64,000 bases of DNA from Glebionis coronaria (lineage: Eukaryota > Streptophyta > Magnoliopsida > Asterales > Asteraceae). Shown here one piece after another: positions 36,505 to 48,190 of this stretch; positions within the stretch are counted from its first letter, which is position 1, and each line of letters starts with the position of its first letter. The notes under the pieces were generated by a model. It was not told the origin of the DNA, ran no database searches, and saw only the letters and a list, made by a program, of their open reading frames with translations. A program made the translations under genes and the position numbers. The DNA lies in the NCBI GenBank assembly GCA_025667525.1, contig CM046882.1, forward strand, positions 549,704,630 through 549,768,629. The letters run 5' to 3'.

Positions 36505-36690
36505 TCGAGGGGGAGTACACACTTCATGCAACATTATTCTCTCCATGTTTCATCACTAGTTTCACAAAAATTTCAATGTCATGCAATTTTTGAGGGGGAT
36601 AATAGTAATTAAAATGTGTTATCTTGGATATAACTGCTTTCTCTTCCTAATAAAAATCTTTCCTTTTATGTTGCACATATGTAGGGGGAG
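36505..36690 (+). promoter_or_regulatory. Polypurine tracts at the 3' end of the copia element
   Basis: AGGGGGAG at 36683-36690 is the best polypurine tract, followed soon by TGGTGATACAAAA, a possible LTR start. Two earlier GGGGGA tracts lie near 36508 and 36592. No 3' LTR matching the 26.9-27.2 kb sequence was found downstream. Confidence 0.4.
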
Positions 36691-39390
36691 CGTTTTGGTG
36701 ATACAAAAAAAACCTTCAAGGTGTAAACACTGATTTCATCAACACCTTGATTGCTTTTTCAACAGGTTTTTCTGGTTACGATATCTATACCCTTCAACAC
36801 ATTAATTCACGACGGTATTGGTGTCAAAAGGTGGTTAGGTATTCGTCCTATGATCCAACCAGAACCGGAGGGATCTTCCCTGGGACAATCCATTAGAATT
36901 TAGATGTCCTTAGGAAAGATGGAGTAGTTGAGTGTACGGGAAAAATGTCGACTAATGACTTAAGCTAGCACTGGAACAATCACAACAAGGTGTTAGTTAT
37001 GACGTCTTGGTAAGCATTGAAGGGGTTGAAGAATGAAAAAGAAATGTAAGGATAAAGGGTGTAAAGAAAGAAGCCCTCCATACAACTTAGGCAGAAATTG
37101 GGTCAATACATCTATTATCAGAATCACTTTGATATTTTTTATACTAAAGACAAAGCATCATAGACCCAGTGATGCAATGCACAACCCTTCCCAGCCTACT
37201 CAAGCTTCTCTCAAAAGAAGTTTGTTTTATTGTCACGGAGTTCAACTCATTTCTATCAACGTTCTCACTCCGAGATAGTAGATATTGAAAAGGTAGCAGT
37301 CTGCTCCAGCCTCCGATCACCAAATAAACGTGCACTTATAGAGTCTAGAGCCAACGAGATTCATCTAAAATCTCATTAGGACACTTATTCCGTATATCAA
37401 TTGTTGTTCATCATTAGAACACAAGAGGTGATTCACAGAGTCCTATGCTCTATCCATGTGGTATTGCCAGAACATTCAGAGTGATACTCTCTAGTATTCA
37501 TAGTGATGAATGGAAATCCTTCCAGTGTTAACATCAAACAACACTGCGGTAGGTCATATGTAAGATTCACTTGAATTGAACATATGTTAACTGGAAAGCA
37601 ACAGTGGTTTGATTCTTAATTGATTCAAACTCGTTCCAGGTCTCGATGTAATACCTTCATGATCTTGCCAGAACATTCAGAGTAATACTTTTCAGTATTT
37701 AGTTTTGGATTAGTGAATATAGTATTTTGTGATCAATTACCTTTCCTTTATATGATTCATTATAATTATTATAGTGTATTTAATAATAGTACATAAATAT
37801 TATGTAGTTATATTGCTTGAAATATTGTTTACCAAAGGTTTCTAGGTGGTGATCTAGACTATTCTGTACATTTACTTGTACTTAGCTTTGTATGGTTTGT
37901 TCTTACTATTCTTAGGCATTATTATGTCTTTAAGGTATAGTTTATAAATTGTTTATAATCCTTAATGACTTATTCATATGTACTTTCTATTTATAGTTTA
38001 TCATTCTTGAGTTTACAACTCATTTTTAGGGATTCTAGGGTTTCTAAGGGAATTTAGGGCATCATAGTTATATTTGAGATGTTATTATTAATATTGAACT
38101 TATAAGATTACTTTTAGATCTTAGCCTTGACATATATATTGTGTTCAACATATAGGAATATGTTGTAGTGGCAGTTCAGGTTGTGAGAAACAGTTCATCT
38201 TACCAAGTAAGGTATAAAAGTAAAAATTTCTAGCTAAATTTTCATATTAAGACAATTATAACACATAATACATATGTGAAATTTGAGGATTGTCACATTA
38301 AACCATGTTATTATGTAGTTAAATATAAATAGAATGATAAAAATGATAACTTGAAGTAAAAAAAAATCGATCATTATTTATGGGTAATATAAGGAAGTTA
38401 AGTTTAAAAAAATGATTAATTTAAATAAAAAACCATAAAAATAACATGGTTTATGAGTAAATATGGTAATATTGAAAACTTAAGGTTAAAAATAGTATAG
38501 TTTCCTTGTATGAATACCTTACAAATGTCAAGAGAGATATGAGAGGCTAAGTTAAAAAAATGTATGAATGAGTTTTGTTGGTGTATTTATAGGCGTGTCA
38601 TAAAATGGTTGCTATAGAATGTGTGAGTGTTTGTATAGGTGTCTGTATGTATGTACTAATAAAATGGTTATGTATGAGTGTATTTTTTTATACCTATAAA
38701 TAAATATGTATAATGGTGCAAGCTAAGAAATAGGAGGACAAACATGTTGTAGGTGTAGGGATTTGCATAAACATTTTGTCTAAGGTTAAGTTACTGTTAT
38801 GCCCTTTCTTTTACTATATGTGTTTTTAGTAAAAATGATACATTAAACTCTTAAACGTTGTATGCGTATAACGTGGATGTTAGCATACATTATCTAAGAA
38901 AAAAAGGACACACACTCACACATTCATTCCTTTTCAATTTTACACTCCTAAACCAAACGGTAAATAACTATTTTTTCAATTTAAATTCAAAATAACAACA
39001 AATTTCATGTTATATTCCCTAAAAGTATACCTTTTTACTACTCTTTTGTACCTTAACTAGCTGATTATGTAATTTTTATGCTATCTCTGTTTTAAGCTTC
39101 AAGTTTACGTACATCTCGATTCAAATGTTGGATATCTGAAATTTCAAAACTCAAAAATGTTAACCAAAATTTCGGATATCCGTAGTTTTGAATATTTGCA
39201 TAGAAATTTTTTGATATTTACATTCAGCTAAAGTTAACCAAAATTTAGGATATCATTCCCAAGTATGATCCGTAAAACCATTAGTTGTCAGTCGGTCTGT
39301 GAGAACGCACTTGCTAGACCAATGGAGCTTGTTAGTAAAGACACACCCAAAACACTCCACCTGAGAGGCAAAAGCAAATAGACTTGTAAA
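36691..39390. other. Noncoding stretch after the copia element
   Basis: May begin with the 3' LTR or its remnant. An internal direct repeat of about 35 bases (TTGCCAGAACATTCAGAGT) occurs near 37467 and 37672. 37700-39300 is AT-rich. No gene was recognised. Confidence 0.4.
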
Positions 39391-39717
39391 ATGTTAACCA
39401 ATAAAGTCTAATTACAGAAGAATACATGTGAGACAATAGACTATAAATTTGATTAGGGTAAGCATCTCATTTACCATTGTTGATCTCTGTAAATGTTATT
39501 GACATAATCAAATAAAGAAAAATATGTATAATATAAATACGGCTATCTCATATATGACTTTACCAAATTTCAAGGTCCAACACACTATTTGTACCCGTTT
39601 TTAAGGCCCAACACACTTCCAATACCATAAGTCTATTATTCAGTTCACACTAGGAGTAAAGTTTTATAAAGAGATTCACATTAGAACACATTTTAAGCTA
39701 TATAGTTGAGTACTTAC

Positions 39718-39986
39718 TTTCTTTCCTCTTTATTAGTAACAAAACCCCATAATAATGCTCCAAGAAGTATTGTTACATAAGTCAAGACCGCCATGAGATT
39801 CTATTTCGTAAAAGAGAGCTTCAAATCGTCTTGAGTGACTAGTCCTAAATAGGACGTAAGCATGAGCTACGTGGCCACTCCAACGGCTCCGAATCCGGCG
39901 CATACAAGCAGACTATACTATAACCATCCCATTCCAATAGCCGAAAGTCCATCATCGACTGTATATGTTGCTCTTTCATCTTCCAT
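39718..39986 (-). pseudogene. Dead exon 1 of a NiaP-type transporter, copy 1
   Basis: From ATG at 39986 the frame reads TYTVDDGLSAIGMGW, then stops where the live gene continues, and is recognisable on to TSYLGLVTQDD, a second TM and the terminal KEERK before a GTAAGT donor. Its length, 269 nt, and donor phase equal those of exon 1 of the intact gene at 2941-3209. At least three in-frame stops kill it. No exon 2 follows on the minus strand in the expected place. Confidence 0.8.
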
Positions 39987-40447
39987 CTATATAAACCAAC
40001 ATTGTAAACCAGTGATAAGCACGATGATTAAGGGAACTATTGTTTGACAAGTTGAGTAGTAAAGATAATGGCATCATGTAAGACAATAGACTATGATTTT
40101 GGTTAAGAACATAACATTTTACTGATTTGTAACCAAGTTTTATACTACATACAAATTCACATTATAACACTTTCAATACATACAAATTCACATTATAACA
40201 CTTAATTTTGGTTAGGGTATGCAGCATCTCATTTGCTACCAGTGTGTTGATCTCTGTAAATGTTAAGAAGATATAAGCCAATGAAGAAGGAGATGTGTAA
40301 TAAATAGGCCCATATGAATCCCTTTACTAGTTTTCAAGGCCCAGCACACACAATTTGTACCAATTTTTAAGTCCAACAAACTTTCAATACCATAATTAAG
40401 TCCATGAAGCAAAGTTTTATAAACAGATACATGATTCACAATAGTAC

Positions 40448-40710
40448 CTTCTTCCTCATTTGTCTGCAACACACCCCCAGAATATAGCTCCAATCAATAT
40501 AGCTGCAAAAGTGAAGATAGCCATGAGATTCTGGTCGGTAAGCGAGAGGTTCAATTCGTCCTGAGTTGCTGGTCCTAAATAGGACGTGGGCATCAGCTGC
40601 ACGCCCACTCCAAGAGCTCCAAATCCGGCGCGTACAAGGAGACCATATTAGAACCAGCCCATTCCTATAGCCGATAGTCCATCATCCATTGTATACGTTT
40701 CATCCTCCAT
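40448..40710 (-). pseudogene. Dead exon 1 of a NiaP-type transporter, copy 2
   Basis: Starts MEDETYTMDDGLSAIGMGWF, then a stop, then GFGALGVGVQLMPTSYLGPA and a second helix ending in a stop plus GRR before a GTAC donor. It is 263 nt, slightly shorter than the other copies. It is the most diverged of the three. A 60/80-bp minisatellite begins 90 bases upstream of its ATG. Confidence 0.8.
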
Positions 40711-40800
40711 CGATATTAACCAACATTGTATATCACTTATAAGCACAATGACAAGCTCAATACTACAAATCCTAAAAAGTTCAAGCAATATATAGGTAAA

Positions 40801-41445
40801 AACCAGTTTCACAATATTAGAGCTTAACATAAGCCGAAAACATGCAGACGACCAAAATCAACTTATTTTCACGATATTGGAGCTTAACATAAGCCGAAAA
40901 CACGCAAACGACCAAAATCAGCTTATTTTCACGATATTGGAGCTTAACATTAGCCAAAAACATGCAAACGACCAAAATCAGCTTATATTCACGATATTGG
41001 AGCTTAACATAAGCCAAAAACACGCAAACGACCAAAATCAGCTTATTTTCACGATATTGGAGCTTAACATAAACCGAAAACACGCAAACGACCAAAATCA
41101 GCTTATTTTCACGATATTGGAGCTTAACATAAGCCGAAAACACGCAAACGTCAATCTATCACTCTAGGATTATTACAACAGCTTATTTTCATGATATTGG
41201 AACTTAACATAAGCCGAAAACGCGCAAATGACAATCTATCACTCTAGGCTTATTACAACAGCTTATTTTCACGATAATGGAGCTTAACATAAGCCGAAAA
41301 CACGCAAACGACCAAAATCAGCTTATTTTCACGATATTGGAGCTTAACATAAGTTGAAAACACGCAAAAGACAATCTATCACTCTAGGCTTATAACAACA
41401 GCTTATTTTCACGATAATGGAGCTTAACATAAGCCAAAAACACGC
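40801..41445. repeat. 60-bp / 80-bp composite minisatellite, 10 units
   Basis: Six units of exactly 60 bp (40801-41150), with core AGCTTAACATAAGCCGAAAA, are followed by four units in which the CGACCAAAATCAG segment is often replaced by CAATCTATCACTCTAGGCTT, giving 80 bp. Both strands stay open through the 60-bp array because 60 is a multiple of 3. The AAGCCGAAAA part resembles the fold-back MITE family ends. Confidence 0.95.
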
Positions 41446-42672
41446 GTATGCCGTTAACGCACCGTAAACAAACACAACTTTACGCGCACGAAACGAATTC
41501 GTAACCTAACCAACGCGCGTAAATCGATGAAAATAAACTGTTAAATCATTCAAAATATGTAGATCGAACCAAATGATAGTAGATTGACATGATTTATAAC
41601 ATGTTAATTACAGCTAATGGATTTAATCGTTAGTTAAACAAATATAAAAGCATATATCAATAAGCTGGTAAAACAGAGTTGCTTACATGACGTAACATAA
41701 TATTTAAAAGTTTAATCCTCGTTTCGTTATGATTTAACGTTAAAAAAAGTCGAAAAGAGTTTGTTAATTGAAGCTTAATAACACATAAAAAAATATAAAA
41801 GTGACGTAATCGTGCAATTAAGGTAAAACAGAGTAGAAAAATGTTAACTTTATGGAAATAGAAGATAAAATATGTTTTAATTTTGGAAATTAATTTGAAA
41901 AAAGTAGTTGATTAGAGAGTATACCATCGCTGGCTTATGAGTGTAAAAAGGAAGATGTGAGCGTGTGTGTGTTTTTTTGGTGATGTATTATTTATATATA
42001 AGTGAGTGTATGTATGTATGTATGTATGATGCAATGTGTGTATTTTATGTAATGATGATTTATTGGGATATTTTTGTTTGTTGCATCACTAACAGAAAAA
42101 TAAGGACATGCAAGACTACATGTGTTTTAGTGGTAATGTGCCTCTTCATTTTATTCATCGGTACTTTTAGTCATGTACCAATACGTGACTATTTTTACTT
42201 TATACAAAATAATTATATGCGTTAAAAAGCTTTCAAAATCGTAATTTAGTTAGACCCATTATTTAGTTAGGTTTTCCATATAGATATCCGAAATTTTGGA
42301 TATATGTTTACAATTCGGATATCCGAAATTTCGTTTTAATGTTAGGCCGATTATACGACGGTTTTCTTTGTTATCATGTAAGACAATAGACTATAAATTT
42401 GATTAGGGTATGCATCTCATTTACCATTGTTGATCTCTCTAAATGTTATAGACATAAGCAAATAAAGAAGAATGTGTATAACAACAATATAAATAGGCTC
42501 ATATGATATATGACTTTACCAATTTTCAAGGTCTAACAAACTATTTGTACCGGTTTTAAGGCCCAACACACTTTCAATACAATAAGTCCGTTCTTATGTT
42601 CACACTAGAACTAAAGTTTTATAAAGGGATTCACATTCTAACACATTTTACTCTATATATTTGAGGACTTAC

Positions 42673-42941
42673 CTTCGTCCCTACTTATTAGTAACAAAAC
42701 CCCATAATAATGATCCAAGAAGTATTGTTACATAAGTCAAGACCACCATGAAATTCTATTCCGTAGGAGAGAGCTTCAAATCGTCTCGAGTGGCCAGTCC
42801 TAAATAGGACGTAAGCATTAGTTGTGTGGCCACTCCAACGGCTCCGAATTCGACGTATACAAGAAGACTATGTTGGAACCATCTCATTCCAATAGCCGAA
42901 AGTCCTTCGTCGATTGTATAAGTATGTCTTTCATGTTCCAT
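42673..42941 (-). pseudogene. Dead exon 1 of a NiaP-type transporter, copy 3
   Basis: ATG at 42941; the frame is open for 61 residues (YTIDEGLSAIGMRWFQHSL, then TSYLGLATRDDLKLSPTE) before a stop, and further stops follow. Length 269 nt with a GTAAGT donor, as in the live gene. It is close to copy 1, including shared flanking intron sequence (ACAATAGACTATAAATTTGA near 39428 and 42388). Confidence 0.8.
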
Positions 42942-42945
42942 CTAA

Positions 42946-43850
42946 AAATGAACATCCTCTTGTCAACACTTTCATGATTATAAAGTTATTGATTGAGATT
43001 GGGCTATACGTAAAAATGTACGTGAATTAAGTAAGTCGAAAATGGCCTACTAAAAACGAATAAAATCACGAAAGCAACCCGAGATCGTTGTTCGACGAGG
43101 AAATTGTGAATTTGAGAATCTTGACTCGCTGTCGGATTAATGATCGAAGAAAGTCGTTGTAAAAATGAAAGCGAACACGTAAACGTAAAATAATGTAAAT
43201 CACGTAAATCGAGAAAATGACGAAAAATTAAAAGTTTTGAGACGTAAAATTTAATTCTAAGCAACTTTTAAAACTACAACTTTTCTTGAAAATGACTCTA
43301 GCTTAATGAAAAAGCTAATAAGAACTTTTGTTAAACTCAAAATCTTAAATAAGACACTACAAAAGCTATAACTTTGCAAGCCTACCTAAAATGAGATAAG
43401 AAAATAAGTTGTGAAAGAATTTTTCAAATAAGCTCAATGATTAAAAAGAACTAAGCAAAATCATATTCCCATAAAAGACAAAATAGTCGCTTATGAGAAA
43501 TATGATACCAAATGGAATGAGAACTTAGAGAACGACCTAAATTATAATTGAAAAGAGCTTGCAATCCAGAAAATAGCAATAATCACACACACGATAAGCT
43601 TGAAATCAACAATAAGCACTTTGGTAAAAATGAGTTAAGCTCGTTTTCTAGTAGAAAGCACACCAAACACTAACAAACTTCTAGGACTAGTAAAACTCGT
43701 GGGATAAATGAGATTGGAACACAAAACGAAAATAAGCTAAGACGGGCTCACGGTATGAAAATAAGCTAAGACGGGCTCACGGTATGAAAATAAGACAGAC
43801 ACGAAACGTTATTACTATATTTTAAAGGATCAGTTAACAAAATAGTTCAA
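42946..43850. other. AT-rich noncoding stretch with a short tandem repeat
   Basis: Two tandem copies of a 30-base unit (AAGACGGGCTCACGGTATGA) lie at 43727-43790. No coding exon was recognised. Confidence 0.5.
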
Positions 43851-43932
43851 TAGATCAACTGGTTATGGTGTGCTATTTTGTCTCTGATTAGAGTCTGTGG
43901 TCACGGGTTCGAGCCCTCTGCTGCTTTTTTTT
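43851..43932 (+). mobile_element. tRNA-like head (SINE or tRNA relic)
   Basis: TAGATCAACTGG (43851-43862) is one base off a box A, and GGTTCGAGCCC (43906-43916) is a perfect box B, 43 bases later. CTGCTGC and a long T-run (Pol III stop) follow. The bases before box A do not pair with CTGCTGC, so an acceptor stem is missing. Best read as a SINE head or dead tRNA. Confidence 0.45.
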
Positions 43933-45800
43933 GTTATTTTTTTTTTAATTTTGGCTTATGAACAAACCAGCTTATAAGCAGTTGGCTTATAGCTTTTAAC
44001 AATGATTACAAGCATAAAAAAAAATACACAGAAAATAATCAGAATCAAAGTAGTTGCAAAAGAAATGAACAAAGTAACAGTGGTGAGCTATATGTGCACA
44101 AATGGACTTCTATGGCCAACTTAAGCTCAACACAACTTCTCCAATAAGCTCTATCAAAACAACAAACCTCAAAACAGATAAAAAGGACCTAAATTACTAC
44201 TAGAATCCTAAATTTCTACTTCCAAATCCTCAAAATGAATGCAAAATAGCCGTTGGTGCTTAAGGCACTTAAGAACACAATATTTTGCAGTATGAATGAC
44301 ATGAATTTTGAGCAAGTGGTGTAATAAAAACATATTATTAATGATTTATGTTGACTGCTTTAGTAATTTATAATGATTTTGTTTTATATTGAGCTTACAT
44401 AGTTCAGAACATAATAGAACGCTATTAGTCTGTAACAGTTCAACACACATCACTTTGCCTGCCTTTGAAGGTCCCTCAAGATTAACTTATCAACTTCTCA
44501 GATGTGTTGTTTTTGGACATAAACGTGTGGTTCTGGTCCTTCAAAGCTTGTTCCATTTAAGACTACTTGATTCGACACGTTCTTCGTAAACGATACGTCG
44601 TTTACTTTATAATTTTCATAATATAGTGTTGTGAGTTGTATATTTTCAAATTGTCACTTCTTACATCTGTTGAAGAGTTGATGATTCAAATGGCAAAAGA
44701 ATAAGTAAAAGGATAATTAATCTCGATTCTTTTAATAATTCAATGATCTTTTTAAATATTGAGGTTGCATATAGAACATTTTGAAATTGTGTTTGTTGTG
44801 GCTAATAGCTCAAAGATCACTATCTTTAGAAGTCGTAAGTTCTTTTGACATTGTGCTGTGTTAGGCAACAAATTGCTTTGCATTTCAACTTGTCCATCCA
44901 TATTGACCAATGACCATTAAGTTACATAACATCATCACCTCATTTGCTGTACACTTCAAGTTGCTGTTACGTTGAGATATTTTAGAAGCTTTGAGAACCT
45001 CGGTTATTAGTAGTTTGGAACCCAAGTTGTGGATTTTTGCTGTTGGTTTTCTTTTATTTGTTCTTGCACACTTGTATGGAGATGAAATTGATAAATTAGA
45101 TTGTTTCAAAGCTCAATCGACTTTGCAGTTATTGGTTATCAGAGAGGCAAATGGTTTAAAATAAAGGATGTTTGATTTTATGAAATGTGGCGGATAATAG
45201 TAATTAAACATATCTCAATGCACTCTCGTTTATAAAGTTAAAAACGACACACCAGCTATTAGACATAATACAAATGTGGCGGATGACAGTAATTAAACAT
45301 ATCTCAATGCACTCTCGTTTATAAAGATAAAAAACGACACACCAACAAACCCAGAAGTCTCAACATAAGCCGGAAAATTGGGTTTATGAAGTATAAGCCG
45401 AAAAACAAATAAGCTCATAAGCTTAAACAAACATATGGAGCGGGCGAGTCTTTGACTTAGTTGAGGTTTTCCCTTGGGGAGGGCGAGTCTTCGATTCAGT
45501 TGTACATGGTTGTTTTAGACTCGTTCCCGGGTCTCACACCCAGGGTGTATCTAGTGAGGTTTGCAATGAGTTCTATATTGTGCGGTCAGATGACTTACCA
45601 CTACCGTTTGGTGGTGGTGGTTAAATAATGGATAGGAGCATTTCGCTAATAATTAGAGGGGGGAGTGATATAGGTGTTTTTTTTCGAGAGAAAACGCAGT
45701 TTTGAAACAGTAGAGAACCAGTTTTGAGTGTTTGGGGCTGCGTTTTTGAAGCTGGTTATCTATTTGCGAAGGAAAGAACTTGAATGAGAGGGTACTTTTG
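43933..45800. other. Noncoding stretch with a ~90-bp direct repeat
   Basis: ATGTGGCGGATAATAGTAAT begins one copy at 45185 and its near-copy begins at 45275; each runs on through ATCTCAATGCACTCTCG. A fold-back MITE fragment (AAGCCGAAAAACAAATAAGC) lies at 45361-45430. A GC-richer phrase at 45433-45620 resembles retroposon sequence. No gene recognised. Confidence 0.45.
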
Positions 45801-45805
45801 AGTGT

Positions 45806-45997
45806 TTGGCCGAAGATAAGTGGCAAATTGGCAATATCTTAACACGCATATACCATTCTGGTGATTTTCTAGCAGGGTCAAAGATCCGTGGACGATGGGG
45901 TGGGTTTGAAACATTGGACAAATGGGTTACAGGGGCATTTGCTAGTCATACAACAGTTTCTATGAAGGATGAACCAAGCAAATCTTTGGGTTGGTGA
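45806..45997 (+). pseudogene. Exon-like fragment of an unidentified protein
   Basis: A 63-codon frame reads WQIGNILTRIYHSGDFLAG, then GRWGGFETLDKWVTGAF and ends in a stop after SKSLGW. The density of Trp, Gly and charged residues suggests genuine coding ancestry. The upstream frame has stops and no partner exon was found. It lies just left of a Helitron end. I do not recognise the family. Confidence 0.35.
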
Positions 45998-46059
45998 ATC
46001 AGGTCACGAGAATTAGAAGGTAAAGCCTTTGCCGATTGAAATCTTATACATATATGATA

Positions 46060-46089
46060 CTAGCTAAAAGACCCGTGAAATTCACGGGT
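46060..46089 (-). mobile_element. Helitron 3' end
   Basis: On the minus strand a hairpin (ACCCGTGAATTTCACGGGT, 46071-46089) is followed by CTTTTAG and CTAG, with T next (A at 46059 on the plus strand). This matches a Helitron 3' terminus; the element body extends to higher coordinates. Its TC start was not found, so its size is unknown; it may include the P5CS fragment at 47 kb. Confidence 0.65.
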
Positions 46090-47060
46090 ATATATTTAAG
46101 TAACGTCAAAAAAAGTAGTGAACGACATTACTTGTTATGAATTTATAACTTAGAAAAACCATAGTCGGGCAGATACAAAAACTTGATTAATATGTATCGT
46201 TGCTTAGTTGTTATATATGGTCAAATCACAGGCCTAACATGATGCCCATAAGACGTGGATTCCTTTCTTTTCAAGTACCTCTGCCCCTTTATTTACATAA
46301 ATGAACAAAGTATAACCCTGCTAATCGACCTAGATAGCTAATCTTTAGCTTATGTCTTAAAGCTTCCACGACACCTCCCTTATACCCTGCAGAATCTGAA
46401 CTGACTCCAACGTATCAGAAACAATCATCACCCTCTCGATTGCTATGTTTGTTAACATAGATAGAGCAAATAATATTGCCTCCATTTATGTCTCAAGTCG
46501 AGGTCACCTCTACGTGGCTTACAAATAGGAATGTCACGTCTCAATGCTACTTCTTTCTACGACCAGGAATTATAGATCGGCTATTCTTTCCTTCCATCAA
46601 GAAAGGCACCTCTGGACGTCTACTTCAACTTCAGCCACTTCTAGAGGTAACAGTTTATCGTGAGTCACTATTAAATGGATATGGATTTCTTTCCCCGGGG
46701 TAACAATTTATCGTGAGTGCTAATTTTTCCATTAAAGTTATCACACTTTAGTTCACACTCATTTTTCTCAAGAAAGCCAGCTCATCACCAGTCGTAGAGA
46801 TGATTATGCGCCCATAAACGTACTATCTGTACACACAAATGGCCACTCAGGCATAAAAAATTAGCATTTGCTGTCGGCATTGATACAGATATGGGTAATA
46901 CCGTTGATTCGATAATGATCATGATTAGTAAAAACTGTCTTACAACTACAAGGTAATAACATAGTTGATTGCAAATTCCATAACCGATCATGCACATATC
47001 TTGTAGCGATTCTACTTTTACACATGGCTTATATCTCTATGTTGAATACATGTATTGCAG

Positions 47061-47621
47061 TGCGCATACGGATTGCATTGTAACCGAAGATCTGGAAGTG
47101 GCAGACATCTTTCTACGTCAGGTTGACAGGTTCTCATTCTTGTAATTGTTATTATATGGATTTATGTTTAGTGTTGCTGTATTCGATAACACAAGCACAA
47201 GATTCAGTGATGGATTTCGTTTTGGACTCGCGCAGAGGTATCATATATGTAATCATTATTAATCTAGAATACCGTATCAATATATTTTGCTGTTAATAAT
47301 AGTCTTATTGATTGACCAATTAAACGACATGTTGGTATAAGTATAAGCAGGATCCATGCTCGTGGTCCTGTAGGAGTTGAAGGATTGCTAACAACGCGAT
47401 GTTATACCCGTGGTTTTCTATTATTTACAAGAATTGATAGATTTTATATTCAGTATGTGGTATTTCGAGTAATTTATCCTTTTGCTATGTTTTCAAATCC
47501 CATGTTATGATCTGCGTGATATGGTTTGTTTATATTTTAGGATTGCTATAGAAAACGGACATGTGGTTGATACGATAAAGGGGTGGTGTATACTCACAAA
47601 GACCTCACTCAACAAGCTTAA
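47061..47621 (+). pseudogene. P5CS: P5CS (pyrroline-5-carboxylate synthase) C-terminal fragment
   Basis: Four exon pieces with introns: 47061-47129 (AHTDCIVTEDLEVADIFLR), 47172-47237 (VAVFDNTSTRFSDGFRFGL), 47351-47412 ([16 protein letters not shown]) and 47541-47621 (GHVVD, then after a one-base deletion GVVYTHKDL and a stop). These match the glutamate-5-semialdehyde dehydrogenase end of plant P5CS, the proline-synthesis enzyme. The glutamate kinase half and most of the dehydrogenase are missing. Introns are kept, so genomic DNA was copied. It sits beside a Helitron end and is probably captured. Confidence 0.8.
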
Positions 47622-48132
47622 AATCCTTTGCTCTCGGGTATCATCAACCTGAACCTGCTCCTGGATGGTAGCCACTGCATGATTCTTGCCTGAGCAACCC
47701 TTATCAAGTCAAATAGCTAGATGAAGCTTGCAACGCTAGTCGTGTGTTTTTTCTCCAAAATGTTGTAAAGTCACATTTAACGCCAGCTTTCTATGTGTTC
47801 GTGATGTGAGCGGACCAGGCTGTCGAGACAACTATCTATCTAATAAGTAATCCGATTCGTTTTGGGGATAGAGGGGTTAAATGAGAAACAATCAAAACCC
47901 ACAAAAACATAAACTGGTGTAGCGCAAAATAAGCACTACTAAATTGTCCAAACACAAAAATGGGTGTTTCATTTGTTCCAGGCTTTTCGTTACAGCAACA
48001 ACAAAGAAAAAATAGCTGGCAAGTCACATAAGGTTAAAATTTGTTTTACGTGTTATGGCTAGCATGAAAACCTTCCTCAACAAACATCCATCATCAACCA
48101 GCAACCTGTAATACTTCACTAGCTAGTTTATT

Positions 48133-48190
48133 CAGCTTATATAGCCGGCTTATGGCTTATTTGATTTTGGGCTTATGTTTCATGAGCTTA
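48133..48190. mobile_element. Fold-back MITE fragment ending a chitinase relic
   Basis: TTATGGCTTATTTGATTTTG and GGGCTTATGTTTCATGAGC match one arm of the intron 1 MITE (16505-16735). The chitinase-like frame to its right loses similarity exactly here. Confidence 0.5.

Larger units (their letters stand above)
39390..42945. repeat. Three-unit duplication holding the transporter exon copies
   Basis: Units run about 39390-39986, 40070-40710 and 42375-42945. Each has ATAGACTAT..TTGG/ATTAGGGTATGCA(TCTCATTT), then AGGTCCAACA..CTTTCAATACC.. intron-like sequence, then the exon. Units 1 and 3 are more alike than either is to unit 2. A 25-base tandem repeat (ACATACAAATTCACATTATA) lies at 40147-40205. 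The segment 41446-42374 between units 2 and 3 has no recognised content. Confidence 0.75.

Noticed and set aside
40817..41167. Repeat-protein-like open frames of about 100 codons on both strands
   Set aside because: Both frames exist only because the 60-bp minisatellite unit is a multiple of three; units drift without protein constraint.
40801..41445. CRISPR-like array of regular repeats
   Set aside because: Units are adjacent near-identical tandem copies with no unique spacers, in a eukaryotic genome.
43851..43932. Functional tRNA gene
   Set aside because: Box B is perfect but the 5' flank cannot pair with the CTGCTGC 3' end, so no acceptor stem forms.
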